Shown here: positions 7,767 through 14,906 of the stretch, in pieces
How the letters are laid out: the number at the start of each line of letters is the position of its first letter
Position numbering within the stretch: the first letter of the stretch is position 1
Source: DATKSS01 sp049582065
Lineage (GTDB): Bacteria > Chloroflexota > Dormibacteria > Dormibacterales > Dormibacteraceae
Direction of reading: 5' to 3'
Assembly: GCA_049582065.1 (NCBI GenBank)
Contig: JBAUTF010000400.1
Location: forward strand, 1-17,813
Length of the DNA: 17,813 bases
Notes under the pieces: generated by a model
Told to the model about the DNA's origin: nothing
The model's database searches: none
What the model saw: the letters and a program-made list of their open reading frames with translations, nothing else
Translations under genes and position numbers: made by a program

Positions 7767-9643
7767 GCGGGTGCGGGCTCGGCGCCAGGCTCGATCAACG
7801 GCTTCGGGACGCCTTCTCCGTAGTCATAGGGAGGCCGGGTGAAGGTTGGAATCCGCGCGAAGTTGCGGCGCGGCAGCGGAGTCGGAAGCTGCCACTCGAT
7901 CGAGCGCACGTGCCACGGGTCGGCCACTGCGAGCTTGGGATTGAAGAACCAGCCCCAGATCACGATCCCGGCGAAGAACACCATCGAAGCGAACAGCACG
8001 TAGGCCCAGATGGTGACCCAGTCGTTGAGGCCCTGCAGGCTCGGCGCGTAGGTCGACACTCGTCGCGGCATGTCCAGGATCCCGGCCGCGAACAGGGGCG
8101 TGAATGCGAGGTTGAAGCTGATGAACATCCACCAGAAGTGGATCTTGCCCAGCCTTGCGCTCAGCATCCTGCCGGTCATCTTCGGGAACCAGTAGTAGAT
8201 GGCCGCCACGATCGCGAAGATCTCGCCACCGACGATGGTGAAGTGGAAGTGGGCCATGGAAAAGTAGCTGCCGTGCAGAGTGATGTCGCTAGGCACGTCG
8301 GAAAGGAAGACGCCGGAGATTCCCCCGATGAGGAAGTTGTAGAGGAAGCCGAGGCAGAAGAGCATCGGCACCGTCATCGAGATCCGCGAGCGCCACAGCG
8401 TTCCGAACGCGACGAGGAACACGATGCCGGTCGGGATCGAGATCATTTCGGTCGAGAGCATGTAGAAGGGCCGTAGGGCGGGCGCGATGCCGCTCACGAA
8501 GAGGTGGTGCTGCCAGACGAACCAGCTCAGAAGCGTCACGCCGAGCAGGCCCACGACCGCGATCCGGTAGCCCCAAAGCGGCTTGCGCGCGAAATGCGGG
8601 ATCAGCTCCATCACGATGCCGAACGCGGGCAGGATGAAGATGTAGACCTCGGGGTGGCCGAAGATCCAGAAGAGGTTCTGCCACAGGTAGGGGCTGCCTC
8701 CATTCGAGGAGATGAAGAAGCTCGTGTTCATGGTCCGGTCGAGCGCCTGCATGCACAGGGCCGCGGCCAGCACCGGGGCGGCAAAGGTGCCGAGGATGGA
8801 GGCCGAGAACACGCCCCACACGAAGATCGGCAGCCGTGTCCAGGTCATACCCGGAGCGCGCAGGCTGATGATCGTGGTCAGCATGTTGACGCCCGAGACC
8901 ACCAGGGCGATGCCGATCAGAGTGAACCCGACGATGTAGCTGTCGAAGCCCTGGCCGGCCTGCTCTGAAAGTGGCGTGTAACCGGTCCAGCCGGTCTGGA
9001 AGCCACCGAAGATCGGCGAAAGAAGCATGACCACGAGCGCGGGAGGCACGAGCCACAGGGAAAGCGCTTCCAACCGGGGGAACGCCATTCGGTTCGTGCC
9101 GATCATCAGCGGGACGAAGAAGTTTCCGAAAGGCCCGACGATAGCCGCGCTGGCGACGAACACCATCAGCACGCTGTGCATGCTGACCAGGGTCAGGTAC
9201 TTGTCGGGAGGGAAGATGGGAGTGTCGGGCGATAGCAGGTTCGTGCGCACGAACATCGCCCCGATGCCTCCGAACAGCATCGCCATCAGCATCGCGATCA
9301 GGTACTGGACCCCGATGACCTTGTGGTCGTAGCTCAGGTTCAGGTACCGCCACACGCCTTTGTGCTCGTCGTAAGCCGGCTCAGAGGGCGTGAGCCAACC
9401 GAACAGCCGGCCGAGCGGGTAGGTCGCGAAACCGATCCCGACCAGGAACATGATCGTGCCGAGCGTGTAGCCGAGCAGGACGCCTGTGTTCTGAGAGTCG
9501 TTGAAACCGAAGCCGTTGCCGATCTGGACGCCGGCCCAGTAACCCACGACCCCGAGCAGGATGCCCGTGAGGACGTTGGTCGGCAGAACCATGCGCCGCT
9601 CGCTCGGTTGGAGCATCGTCGCCCCGGTCGTCACTTCACTCAT
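7763..9643 (-). CDS. coxA: Cytochrome c oxidase subunit I (heme-copper oxidase catalytic subunit)
   Basis: Catalytic subunit that reduces O2 to water at a heme a3-CuB centre, 626 residues and about 14 membrane helices. Metal ligands are intact: H156 and H467 (low-spin heme), H330, H379 and H380 (CuB), and H465 (heme a3). Y334 in GHPEVY can form the His-Tyr cross-link, and E332 is present. The propionate arginines are R527 and R528. Unusual points are about 95 extra N-terminal residues with two additional helices (about 22-42 and 53-77), the absence of the D-channel aspartate (GTNRMAFPR instead of GAPDMAFPR), valine at the K-channel lysine position (V408), and G458 in place of the Mg-site aspartate. 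The ATG has AAGGGGAG about 6 bases upstream and lies 1 base after coxB. Confidence 0.97.
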   Translation of the reverse strand: MSEVTTGATMLQPSERRMVLPTNVLTGILLGVVGYWAGVQIGNGFGFNDSQNTGVLLGYTLGTIMFLVGIGFATYPLGRLFGWLTPSEPAYDEHKGVWRYLNLSYDHKVIGVQYLIAMLMAMLFGGIGAMFVRTNLLSPDTPIFPPDKYLTLVSMHSVLMVFVASAAIVGPFGNFFVPLMIGTNRMAFPRLEALSLWLVPPALVVMLLSPIFGGFQTGWTGYTPLSEQAGQGFDSYIVGFTLIGIALVVSGVNMLTTIISLRAPGMTWTRLPIFVWGVFSASILGTFAAPVLAAALCMQALDRTMNTSFFISSNGGSPYLWQNLFWIFGHPEVYIFILPAFGIVMELIPHFARKPLWGYRIAVVGLLGVTLLSWFVWQHHLFVSGIAPALRPFYMLSTEMISIPTGIVFLVAFGTLWRSRISMTVPMLFCLGFLYNFLIGGISGVFLSDVPSDITLHGSYFSMAHFHFTIVGGEIFAIVAAIYYWFPKMTGRMLSARLGKIHFWWMFISFNLAFTPLFAAGILDMPRRVSTYAPSLQGLNDWVTIWAYVLFASMVFFAGIVIWGWFFNPKLAVADPWHVRSIEWQLPTPLPRRNFARIPTFTRPPYDYGEGVPKPLIEPGAEPAPA

Positions 9644-9644
9644 C

Positions 9645-10487
9645 TCAGCTCCCCTTGACTCGCGGGCTCGGGAAATACTCCGGCGCGTACGGCGGCAACG
9701 TGATATCCGACTGAGACGACTGGAGGTCCACCACCCACGTCGCGAAGTCGCCCTGGCTCACCACCTTGCCCTGAGTGTCGAACATGTTCCCGTGCCAGAT
9801 GCCGCACAGCTCCGCGCAGCGCACCGTGAACGAGCCCGTCTTCGTCGTCGTGACATAGGTGATGTTGTCGACGCCCGGGTTGGCGTCGGCCTTCACGCCG
9901 AGCTCGTAGGCCCAGAAGGAGTGGATGATGTCGGTCGACGTCACGTGAAACTCGACGTTGGCGTTAACCGGCAGGACGAGGTGTGTCGACTCGGCGCCGC
10001 CGTAGCTCGGGTAGCGATAGGTGAAGTACCACTGCTGGGCAATCACCTGAACCTGCAGGCGGTCGTTGGCGGAGCTGCCGACCGTCGCAGTGCCGAGTGA
10101 AGCGCCTGAGGACGTGAAGCTCGCCGCCGCAGACGAGTTCGCCAGGCCGTTGATGCCGATGCCGGCAAGCAGGAAGACGATCACCGCCGTGGCGATCACC
10201 CAGGCCCACTGCATCCGCAGGTTGCCTCGTCGAGGCGGACCGTCCTCGAGCGCCCCCGAGGCCTGGCGGAAGGCGAAAGCCGAATAGAGGATGAACAGGA
10301 TTACGCCGACGAACACCGGCGTGGACAGGATCAGCATCAAGTGGAGCAGGGAGCTCTCGTCCGACGCCTGCTGCGACTGGTCTCCAGGCGGCATGTTCAC
10401 CTGCAGCGCGATCACGACGCCGATCACGCTCAGCACCGCCCAGGCGATCGCGAGGCGCAGAGTGTGGGTGCGGTCTGGTGCGTTCAA
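9645..10487 (-). CDS. coxB: Cytochrome c oxidase subunit II (CuA-bearing)
   Basis: Subunit II of 280 residues, which takes electrons from cytochrome c or a cupredoxin and passes them through CuA to subunit I. An N-terminal anchor (about 11-30), two helices near 48-72 and 94-113, and an extracytoplasmic cupredoxin domain are seen. CuA ligands are H189 (IIHSFW), C224, E226, C228, H232 and M235 in CAELCGIWHGNM. QQWYFTYRYP (151-160) is the aromatic electron-entry region. No CXXCH follows, so there is no fused cytochrome c domain. The start appears to be the TTG at 10487, 4 bases after the upstream cupredoxin stop. No Shine-Dalgarno sequence is obvious, so the exact start is less certain than the identity. 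Confidence 0.95.
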   Translation of the reverse strand: MNAPDRTHTLRLAIAWAVLSVIGVVIALQVNMPPGDQSQQASDESSLLHLMLILSTPVFVGVILFILYSAFAFRQASGALEDGPPRRGNLRMQWAWVIATAVIVFLLAGIGINGLANSSAAASFTSSGASLGTATVGSSANDRLQVQVIAQQWYFTYRYPSYGGAESTHLVLPVNANVEFHVTSTDIIHSFWAYELGVKADANPGVDNITYVTTTKTGSFTVRCAELCGIWHGNMFDTQGKVVSQGDFATWVVDLQSSQSDITLPPYAPEYFPSPRVKGS

Positions 10488-10491
10488 TGCG

Positions 10492-11196
10492 CTACTGGAC
10501 TACCAGGAAGCCGCCCATGTAGCCGAGCGTCTGCATGGGGCCGCCGTTGCCGTAGATGGTGCCCGAGCCGCAGGGGACGAAGCACTGCCAGTGGTATGTG
10601 CCTGCTTTGCCGACGCGGAACGAAAAGGTGATCTGGTTGAAACTGTTCGCCGGCGCCGCAGCGCTCAAGCCCTCGAGCGGAACGAAGACGCCCAGGTCGG
10701 GGATCGCAAAGGTGTGGGCGGCGTTGGCCGGGTCGTCGAGCTTGGTAAAATCACCCTGCTGCGGGTTGCCCTGGTCGTCGAAATACGACATGTGGAAGGT
10801 GCCGCCGATGATCCCCTGGGCCTTGGCCCAGAAGGGATTGCGCAGCCCTGACGGCGTGTCCTCCTGGTCGATCACCATGGTGACCACAGAGTTCGCCGGC
10901 ACCTTGTACGTGGTCGTCGGAAGATATCCGACCCAGGTCGGGTGCGGGTCGTTTGGCCTCGGGTTTTCGATCGCGGCACCGACCGCGCCCACCACCTCGA
11001 CGTGGATCACCGTCTCCTGCTCACCCGAGCCGGCGGTGGCCACCCTCGGTTGAGAGGCGACCTGCGAAGTCATGGTGTAAGGAAAGGTCTCGACGAAGCG
11101 CCCGATGAAAACGGCCACTAGCGCCGCGAGGATCGCGACGAAGACGACCAGCACCACTGCTCGGTTGGCGAACCTTGGGCCGCTCGACACTGTCAC
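10492..11196 (-). CDS. Membrane-anchored cupredoxin-domain protein upstream of coxB
   Basis: Protein of 232-234 residues with an N-terminal membrane anchor (about 10-30, counted from the GTG at 11190) and a C-terminal cupredoxin domain. Candidate copper ligands are H159 (NAAHTF), C203 and C207 (YHWQCFVPCG), M219 and M225. There is no histidine after the second cysteine, so neither the full CuA motif (C-x-E-x-C-x3-H-x2-M) nor a textbook blue-copper C-x4-5-H motif is present. Its place as first gene of the oxidase unit suggests an electron donor to CoxB, a second subunit II-like component, or a copper carrier. Two in-frame GTGs (11196 and 11190) are possible starts. The promoter position favours a nearly leaderless mRNA. 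Confidence 0.82.
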   Translation of the reverse strand: MTVSSGPRFANRAVVLVVFVAILAALVAVFIGRFVETFPYTMTSQVASQPRVATAGSGEQETVIHVEVVGAVGAAIENPRPNDPHPTWVGYLPTTTYKVPANSVVTMVIDQEDTPSGLRNPFWAKAQGIIGGTFHMSYFDDQGNPQQGDFTKLDDPANAAHTFAIPDLGVFVPLEGLSAAAPANSFNQITFSFRVGKAGTYHWQCFVPCGSGTIYGNGGPMQTLGYMGGFLVVQ

Positions 11197-11206
11197 GTTT
11201 CGTGGG

Positions 11207-11235
11207 AGAGTAGCAGCCCGAATATTTTTTGTAAA
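11207..11235 (-). promoter_or_regulatory. Promoter of the cupredoxin-coxBAC-ctaG-ctaB-tlpA unit
   Basis: On the minus strand, TTTACA (11235-11230) and TACTCT (11212-11207) are separated by 17 bases, a good match to a housekeeping -35/-10 pair. Transcription would start about 7 bases later, only a few bases before the GTG at 11196. The whole segment is much more AT-rich than its surroundings. Confidence 0.6.
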
Positions 11236-11249
11236 TAGCTGAAATATTC
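11220..11249. promoter_or_regulatory. AT-rich dyad flanking the oxidase -35 box, likely operator
   Basis: GAATATTT (11220-11227) and AAATATTC (11242-11249) form a perfect 8-bp inverted repeat with a 14-base spacer, so the half-site centres are 22 bases apart. The -35 hexamer lies in the spacer, so a dimeric regulator bound here would cover the promoter. The binding protein is unknown. Confidence 0.5.
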
Positions 11250-11279
11250 CTGAATGCGGCCGAAGCGCGCTGGCCGAAG

Positions 11280-11915
11280 TCAGGCCGCGGTCAGGATCTG
11301 GACGTCGGTTTCGAAGGCGGCTGTCTCCGGGACGTCTTCGAAGCCGACCCTCTCGTAGCCGCTGCGGTCGATCAGGTAGATAACCGAGCTGTGGGCCAGG
11401 TCCCCCTGGGCGACCTGCACGGCCACGCCATAGCTGTCCCAGACGTTCTGGAGGTCCGGACGCGGCCCTGTGAGCCAGTGGTAGTGGTGTCCAAGGCCGT
11501 GCGCGCTGGCGAACGCTGCGATGTTGGCGGGCGTGTCGGCGTCGGGCCGCACGCTGACGATGACGAGGTCGAGCGGGGCGCGTCGACCCAGGTCGGATTG
11601 GGCGCTGCCGAGAAAGCTCGCCTGCAACGGGCATAGGTTCTGGCACTGCGTGTCCAGGAACGTGAGCGCGAGCACGGTGCCGCGCAGCTGCCGCAGAGAC
11701 ACGGTCGCGCCGGTCTGGTCGCGCAGCGTGAAGTCGGGCGCGGGGACCGAGTTCGCATCCATCACGAGCCCACCGCCCAGGACGGGCCGAGGAGCCGGGG
11801 CGAGCATGCGGGGCACGAGGATCCCAGCCAGCGTGCCTGTGATCGCTGCCAGCGCCACCAGCCAGGCGACCAGGTAGATCCTCCATTGGCGTTGCGTCAG
11901 GTGGAGGCGACCCAT
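11280..11915 (-). CDS. sco: Sco1/SenC-type copper chaperone for cytochrome oxidase
   Basis: Protein of 211 residues with one N-terminal membrane anchor (about 12-33) and an extracytoplasmic thioredoxin-like Sco domain, which delivers copper to the CuA site of subunit II. The copper-binding triad is present: C91 and C95 in CQNLCP, and H175 in LAHSSVIYLID. DFTLRDQTGATVSLRQLRG (61-79) is the usual start of the domain. The ATG at 11915 is chosen; a TATCCT box (11937-11932) lies 16 bases upstream. The gene is 83 bases before the cupredoxin and has no clear terminator of its own, so it may be partly co-transcribed with the oxidase unit. Confidence 0.9.
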   Translation of the reverse strand: MGRLHLTQRQWRIYLVAWLVALAAITGTLAGILVPRMLAPAPRPVLGGGLVMDANSVPAPDFTLRDQTGATVSLRQLRGTVLALTFLDTQCQNLCPLQASFLGSAQSDLGRRAPLDLVIVSVRPDADTPANIAAFASAHGLGHHYHWLTGPRPDLQNVWDSYGVAVQVAQGDLAHSSVIYLIDRSGYERVGFEDVPETAAFETDVQILTAA

Positions 11916-11984
11916 AGTGATACCGCCGGGAAGGATAGCTCCCGCAGATGGAACGTAACCACGCCGGGTACCAGTAGCGAGTCT

Positions 11985-12236
11985 ATGACGGTGCGTATGA
12001 ACGCGGAGCAGCTGAACCGAGAGCTCGCACGACGCGGTTGGAACGCGACCGACCTGGCCCGTGCGTCGGGCTGCAGCGCGGCCACGATCTCGGGCGCGCG
12101 CCGGGGCCGGCCCATCAGCAGCACTACGCTGTCTAAGATCGCCGAAGCCCTCCGCGCAGCCCCCGTCATACCGGGGATCGATGAGCTCATCGGCACCGAG
12201 CTCACCATCGTGGCAGAGCGCTCAGCCCACGGGTAG
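11985..12236 (+). CDS. Small XRE-family (Cro/CI) helix-turn-helix regulator
   Basis: A DNA-binding protein of 83 residues, or 79 if it starts at the ATG at 11997. The HTH is LNRELARRGWNATDLARASG followed by CSAATISGARRGRPISSTTL, covering most of the first 55 residues, and then a short amphipathic C-terminus. A TATGAC box at 11984-11989 would put a leaderless start at 11997, so that start may be the true one. It is divergent from sco with about 70 bases between them, so it could control the oxidase locus, but nothing in the sequence proves this. There is no ligand or metal domain. Single-domain XRE proteins can also be antitoxins, but no toxin gene lies beside it. Confidence 0.75.
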   Translation: MTVRMNAEQLNRELARRGWNATDLARASGCSAATISGARRGRPISSTTLSKIAEALRAAPVIPGIDELIGTELTIVAERSAHG

Positions 12237-12246
12237 CCGCCTCCGC

Positions 12247-12252
12247 TAAGGT
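12247..12252 (+). promoter_or_regulatory. Putative -10 box for a leaderless aldo/keto reductase mRNA
   Basis: TAAGGT fits TANNNT and is followed by 6 bases and then ATG, the spacing of leaderless transcripts. No convincing -35 is seen. Confidence 0.4.
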
Positions 12253-12258
12253 CGGAGC

Positions 12259-13068
12259 ATGGAACGGCGGAAGCTGGGACGCACCGGCATCGAGGTGCCC
12301 GCGATCGGGATGGGCACATGGCGGACCTTCGACACCAGCGATGACCGCCGCACGCTCGTGACCGCCGCGATCGACGCGGGCATCGACCTTTTCGACTCGT
12401 CACCGATGTACGGGCGAGCGGAGGACATGCTCGCCAGGGCGGTCGAGGGCCGGCGGGAGAAGGTGGTCATCGCCACCAAGGTCTGGACCCCCGATGCGGC
12501 CGAGGGCCGCCAGCAGGCCGAGCGAGCCCTTGGGCTGTTCGGCCATGTCGACATCTACCAGGTCCACAACCTGGTCAACGTGCCGGCGCAGCTCGCGCTG
12601 CTCGAACGCTTGAAAGAAGAGGGCAAGGTGAGGGCTGTCGGCGCCACCCATTACCAGGAGCCGGCCTTCGACGAGCTGATGGCGCTCATGTCGAGCGGCC
12701 GCATCGACATGGTCCAGGTGCCCTACAACCCACTCCGCCGCACTGCGGAGCGCAAGCTTCTGCCGCTGGCGGAGTCGCTCGGGCTTGGGGTCTTTGTCAT
12801 GAGCCCTCTCCAGCACGGCATCCTCGACCGGAGCCCCTCACCCCAGGAGCTCAAGGCGCTGGGTGTCGAGACCTGGGCGCAGGCAGTTTTGAGATGGATC
12901 GCCAGCGACCCTCGCGTGACGACGGTGCTGACCGCGACCCAACGCGTGGAGCGCGTCATCGAGAACGCACGCGGCGGTGAGCCGCCTCTGTTCGACCGCG
13001 ACCAGCGCGAGCTCGTCGTCCGGATCGCCGAACGCACGCCGCGCGACGGCCGGATGGCGCGCGAGTAG
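12259..13068 (+). CDS. Aldo/keto reductase family oxidoreductase
   Basis: Cytoplasmic NAD(P)H-dependent reductase of 269 residues with the AKR barrel. The catalytic tetrad is D46 and Y51 (LFDSSPMYG), K74 (IATKVW) and H103 (IYQVHN). MERRKLGRTGIEVPAIGMGT is the usual AKR start. The protein ends after a shortened C-terminal region, so it is somewhat smaller than many family members (about 300-330). The exact carbonyl substrate cannot be told. It sits between the XRE gene (22 bases) and a lyase (10 bases), probably with its own promoter, because TAAGGT (12247-12252) ends 6 bases before the ATG. Confidence 0.9.
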   Translation: MERRKLGRTGIEVPAIGMGTWRTFDTSDDRRTLVTAAIDAGIDLFDSSPMYGRAEDMLARAVEGRREKVVIATKVWTPDAAEGRQQAERALGLFGHVDIYQVHNLVNVPAQLALLERLKEEGKVRAVGATHYQEPAFDELMALMSSGRIDMVQVPYNPLRRTAERKLLPLAESLGLGVFVMSPLQHGILDRSPSPQELKALGVETWAQAVLRWIASDPRVTTVLTATQRVERVIENARGGEPPLFDRDQRELVVRIAERTPRDGRMARE

Positions 13069-13078
13069 CCTTAAGCGG

Positions 13079-14005
13079 ATGTTCGAGGTCGACGAGCTGG
13101 CAGGCGTCATCCCGGCTCTGGTGTCGCCACTGAAACGGGACGGGAGCGTGGATGAGGACGCGATCCCGCGCCTGGTGCAGCACGTGCTCGACGGCGGCGT
13201 CCACGGCCTGCTCGCTCTGGGCTCGACCGGCGAGACCGCCTCGCTCGACGAGAGCTCGAGACGCAAGGTCCTCGGCGCGGTGGTCAGGGCGGCGGAAGGC
13301 CGCGTCCCCGTGCTCTGCGGCGTGGCGCAAAGCCACCTCGCCGCCTCGCGAGCTGAGGTCGAGGCCGCCGCGCGCCTTGGAGCCGACGTGGCGCTGGTCG
13401 CCCCTCCCTTCTACTACCCGATGAACCAGCCCAGCGTGCTCGCGTTCTTTCGGCAGCTCGCGGAGCGCAGCCCGCTCCCGCTCTTCCTGTATCACATCCC
13501 CCAGTTCACGAAGGTCGTCAGCGAGCCCGCCACCGTGGCGATCCTCGCGCGTGAGGGGACGATCGCCGGCATCAAGGACTCGAGCCGCGACTTCGAGTAC
13601 TTCGAGGGCGTGTGCATCGCGACCCGCGACCTCCCCGGCTTCCGCATCTTCACGGGGAGCGACGCCATGCTGTTGCCGTCGATGGCGATGGGCGGGGCAG
13701 GCACGATCTGCGGCGCTGCGAACGTGGCGCCTCACTGGGTCGTTCGCATCTACGACGATTACCGCCGGGGCGACCTGGCAGCGGCACGCAAGAGCCAGGA
13801 CGCGCTCTACCAGCTCGTCGTCGCCGTCCGTGCCGGCGTCTTCCCCGCCGCGATCAAGGCCGCCCTGCAGCTCCAGGGCATCTGCGAGCCATGGCTGGCT
13901 CCCCCGGTGCAGGAGCTCGATGAGCGGTTGAAGGCACGGCTTCGGGAGCAGCTTGCTGGTTGGGGCCTCCTCACCGCAGCCGCGCCCGACCCGATCCGCT
14001 CGTAA
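13079..14005 (+). CDS. DapA/NanA-family aldolase-lyase (dihydrodipicolinate synthase-like)
   Basis: Class I aldolase barrel of 308 residues that forms a Schiff base with a pyruvate-type substrate. Visible sites are GSTGE (48-52) for carboxylate binding, the catalytic tyrosine Y138 (FLYHIP), and the Schiff-base lysine K166 (IAGIKDSSRD). The arginine of true DapA (in its YNVPSRTG block) is missing here (YHIPQFTK). A catabolic keto-acid lyase or aldolase is therefore more likely than lysine-biosynthetic dihydrodipicolinate synthase. The ATG at 13079 gives a normal family length; the open frame runs further upstream only inside the reductase gene. TAGCCT (13066-13071) lies 7 bases before the ATG. 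Neighbouring psuK-psuG suggest a role in sugar or nucleoside carbon catabolism, which is an inference. Confidence 0.87.
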   Translation: MFEVDELAGVIPALVSPLKRDGSVDEDAIPRLVQHVLDGGVHGLLALGSTGETASLDESSRRKVLGAVVRAAEGRVPVLCGVAQSHLAASRAEVEAAARLGADVALVAPPFYYPMNQPSVLAFFRQLAERSPLPLFLYHIPQFTKVVSEPATVAILAREGTIAGIKDSSRDFEYFEGVCIATRDLPGFRIFTGSDAMLLPSMAMGGAGTICGAANVAPHWVVRIYDDYRRGDLAAARKSQDALYQLVVAVRAGVFPAAIKAALQLQGICEPWLAPPVQELDERLKARLREQLAGWGLLTAAAPDPIRS

Positions 14006-14052
14006 ATCACCGCGGGCGTCAAACCAAGCCACGTCGGAGTCAAGGTCGCCGT

Positions 14053-14058
14053 TATCCT
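14053..14058 (+). promoter_or_regulatory. Putative -10 box for a leaderless psuK-psuG mRNA
   Basis: TATCCT fits TANNNT and lies 8 bases before the GTG at 14067, with no Shine-Dalgarno sequence between. It would let psuK-psuG be transcribed separately from the lyase. Confidence 0.4.
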
Positions 14059-14066
14059 CGTCGGAC

Positions 14067-14906
14067 GTGATCGCATCGATCGGCGACCTTCTGCTCGACA
14101 TCTCCATCGTCCCCGACGGCGAGCTGCGCCCCGACGATGATTCGCCGGCTGTCATCACCATCGGCGGCGGCGGCCAGGCCGCCAACTTCTGCGCCTGGAC
14201 GGCCGCGATGTCCCAGTCGGCACGCCTGATCACGCGGGTTGGCGATGACGACCGCGGGCGGCGGCTCGTAGCCGACCTCGAGTCCACCGGTGTCGAGGTC
14301 TGCGCAGTGTGGACGGAGGAGCCGACCGGCGCGATCGCGGTGCTCGTCGAACCCGGAGGCAGGCGGACGATGGCGACGCAGCGCGGGGCAAGCGTCGGGC
14401 TGACCGCGGACGACCTGGCGGAGTCCTGGTTGAGCGATGTCAAGCTGATCCACGTCCCGGCCTACTCCCTCTTCTCCGAGCCGCTCGCCTCGGCCAGCCG
14501 CGCGGCGATCAGCCGGGTCCGCGAGGCGGGCGGGATGCTGGCCATCGACCTGTCGTCGGCGGCGGGTCTTCGTGAGTTCGGGCCCGCGCGGATGGCTTAC
14601 GTGCTCGCCCGCCTCAAACCCGAGGTGCTGTTTGCCACCCAGGCGGAATCCGACACGTTGGGCGTTCCGCTCGGACACCTCGCGCAGGTTCCGATCGTCA
14701 AGCTGGGTCGGGCGGGGTGTGTCGTGTTTGGGCGCACCGTCCCGGCGCCGCAGGTGCACGTGGTCGATCCGACCGGCGCAGGTGACGCTTTCGCCGCCGC
14801 GTTCTGCGCAGCGTGGCTTGGCGGCGCGCCGCCCTTCGAGTCCGCCGAACGGGCGGTCGCGGTCGCGGCCGAGTCGACCACCCGGGCGGGAGCGAGGCCC
14901 AGTTGA
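14067..14906 (+). CDS. psuK: PfkB-family carbohydrate kinase, probable pseudouridine kinase
   Basis: Ribokinase-fold sugar/nucleoside kinase of 279 residues. The N-terminal GGGGQAANFCAW block (33-44) is the PfkB substrate motif. The C-terminal DPTGAGDAF (234-242) carries the anion hole and the catalytic base D240. The overlap of its stop with psuG (TTGA) points to pseudouridine kinase, which makes pseudouridine 5'-phosphate for PsuG. The family motif alone would equally fit a ribokinase or another sugar kinase, so the specificity rests on context. The GTG at 14067 fits the family start (IASIGDLLLD). The gene follows the lyase by 61 bases and may have its own leaderless promoter. Confidence 0.8.
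   Translation: MIASIGDLLLDISIVPDGELRPDDDSPAVITIGGGGQAANFCAWTAAMSQSARLITRVGDDDRGRRLVADLESTGVEVCAVWTEEPTGAIAVLVEPGGRRTMATQRGASVGLTADDLAESWLSDVKLIHVPAYSLFSEPLASASRAAISRVREAGGMLAIDLSSAAGLREFGPARMAYVLARLKPEVLFATQAESDTLGVPLGHLAQVPIVKLGRAGCVVFGRTVPAPQVHVVDPTGAGDAFAAAFCAAWLGGAPPFESAERAVAVAAESTTRAGARPS

Noticed and set aside
11250..11279. Possible terminator after sco (GGCC-rich segment)
   Set aside because: Only a weak short stem with no T-run on the minus strand, so not reported as a terminator.
12956..14443. Minus-strand open frame of 495 codons
   Set aside because: It lies antisense to the lyase and psuK, has low-complexity charged composition and no domain.
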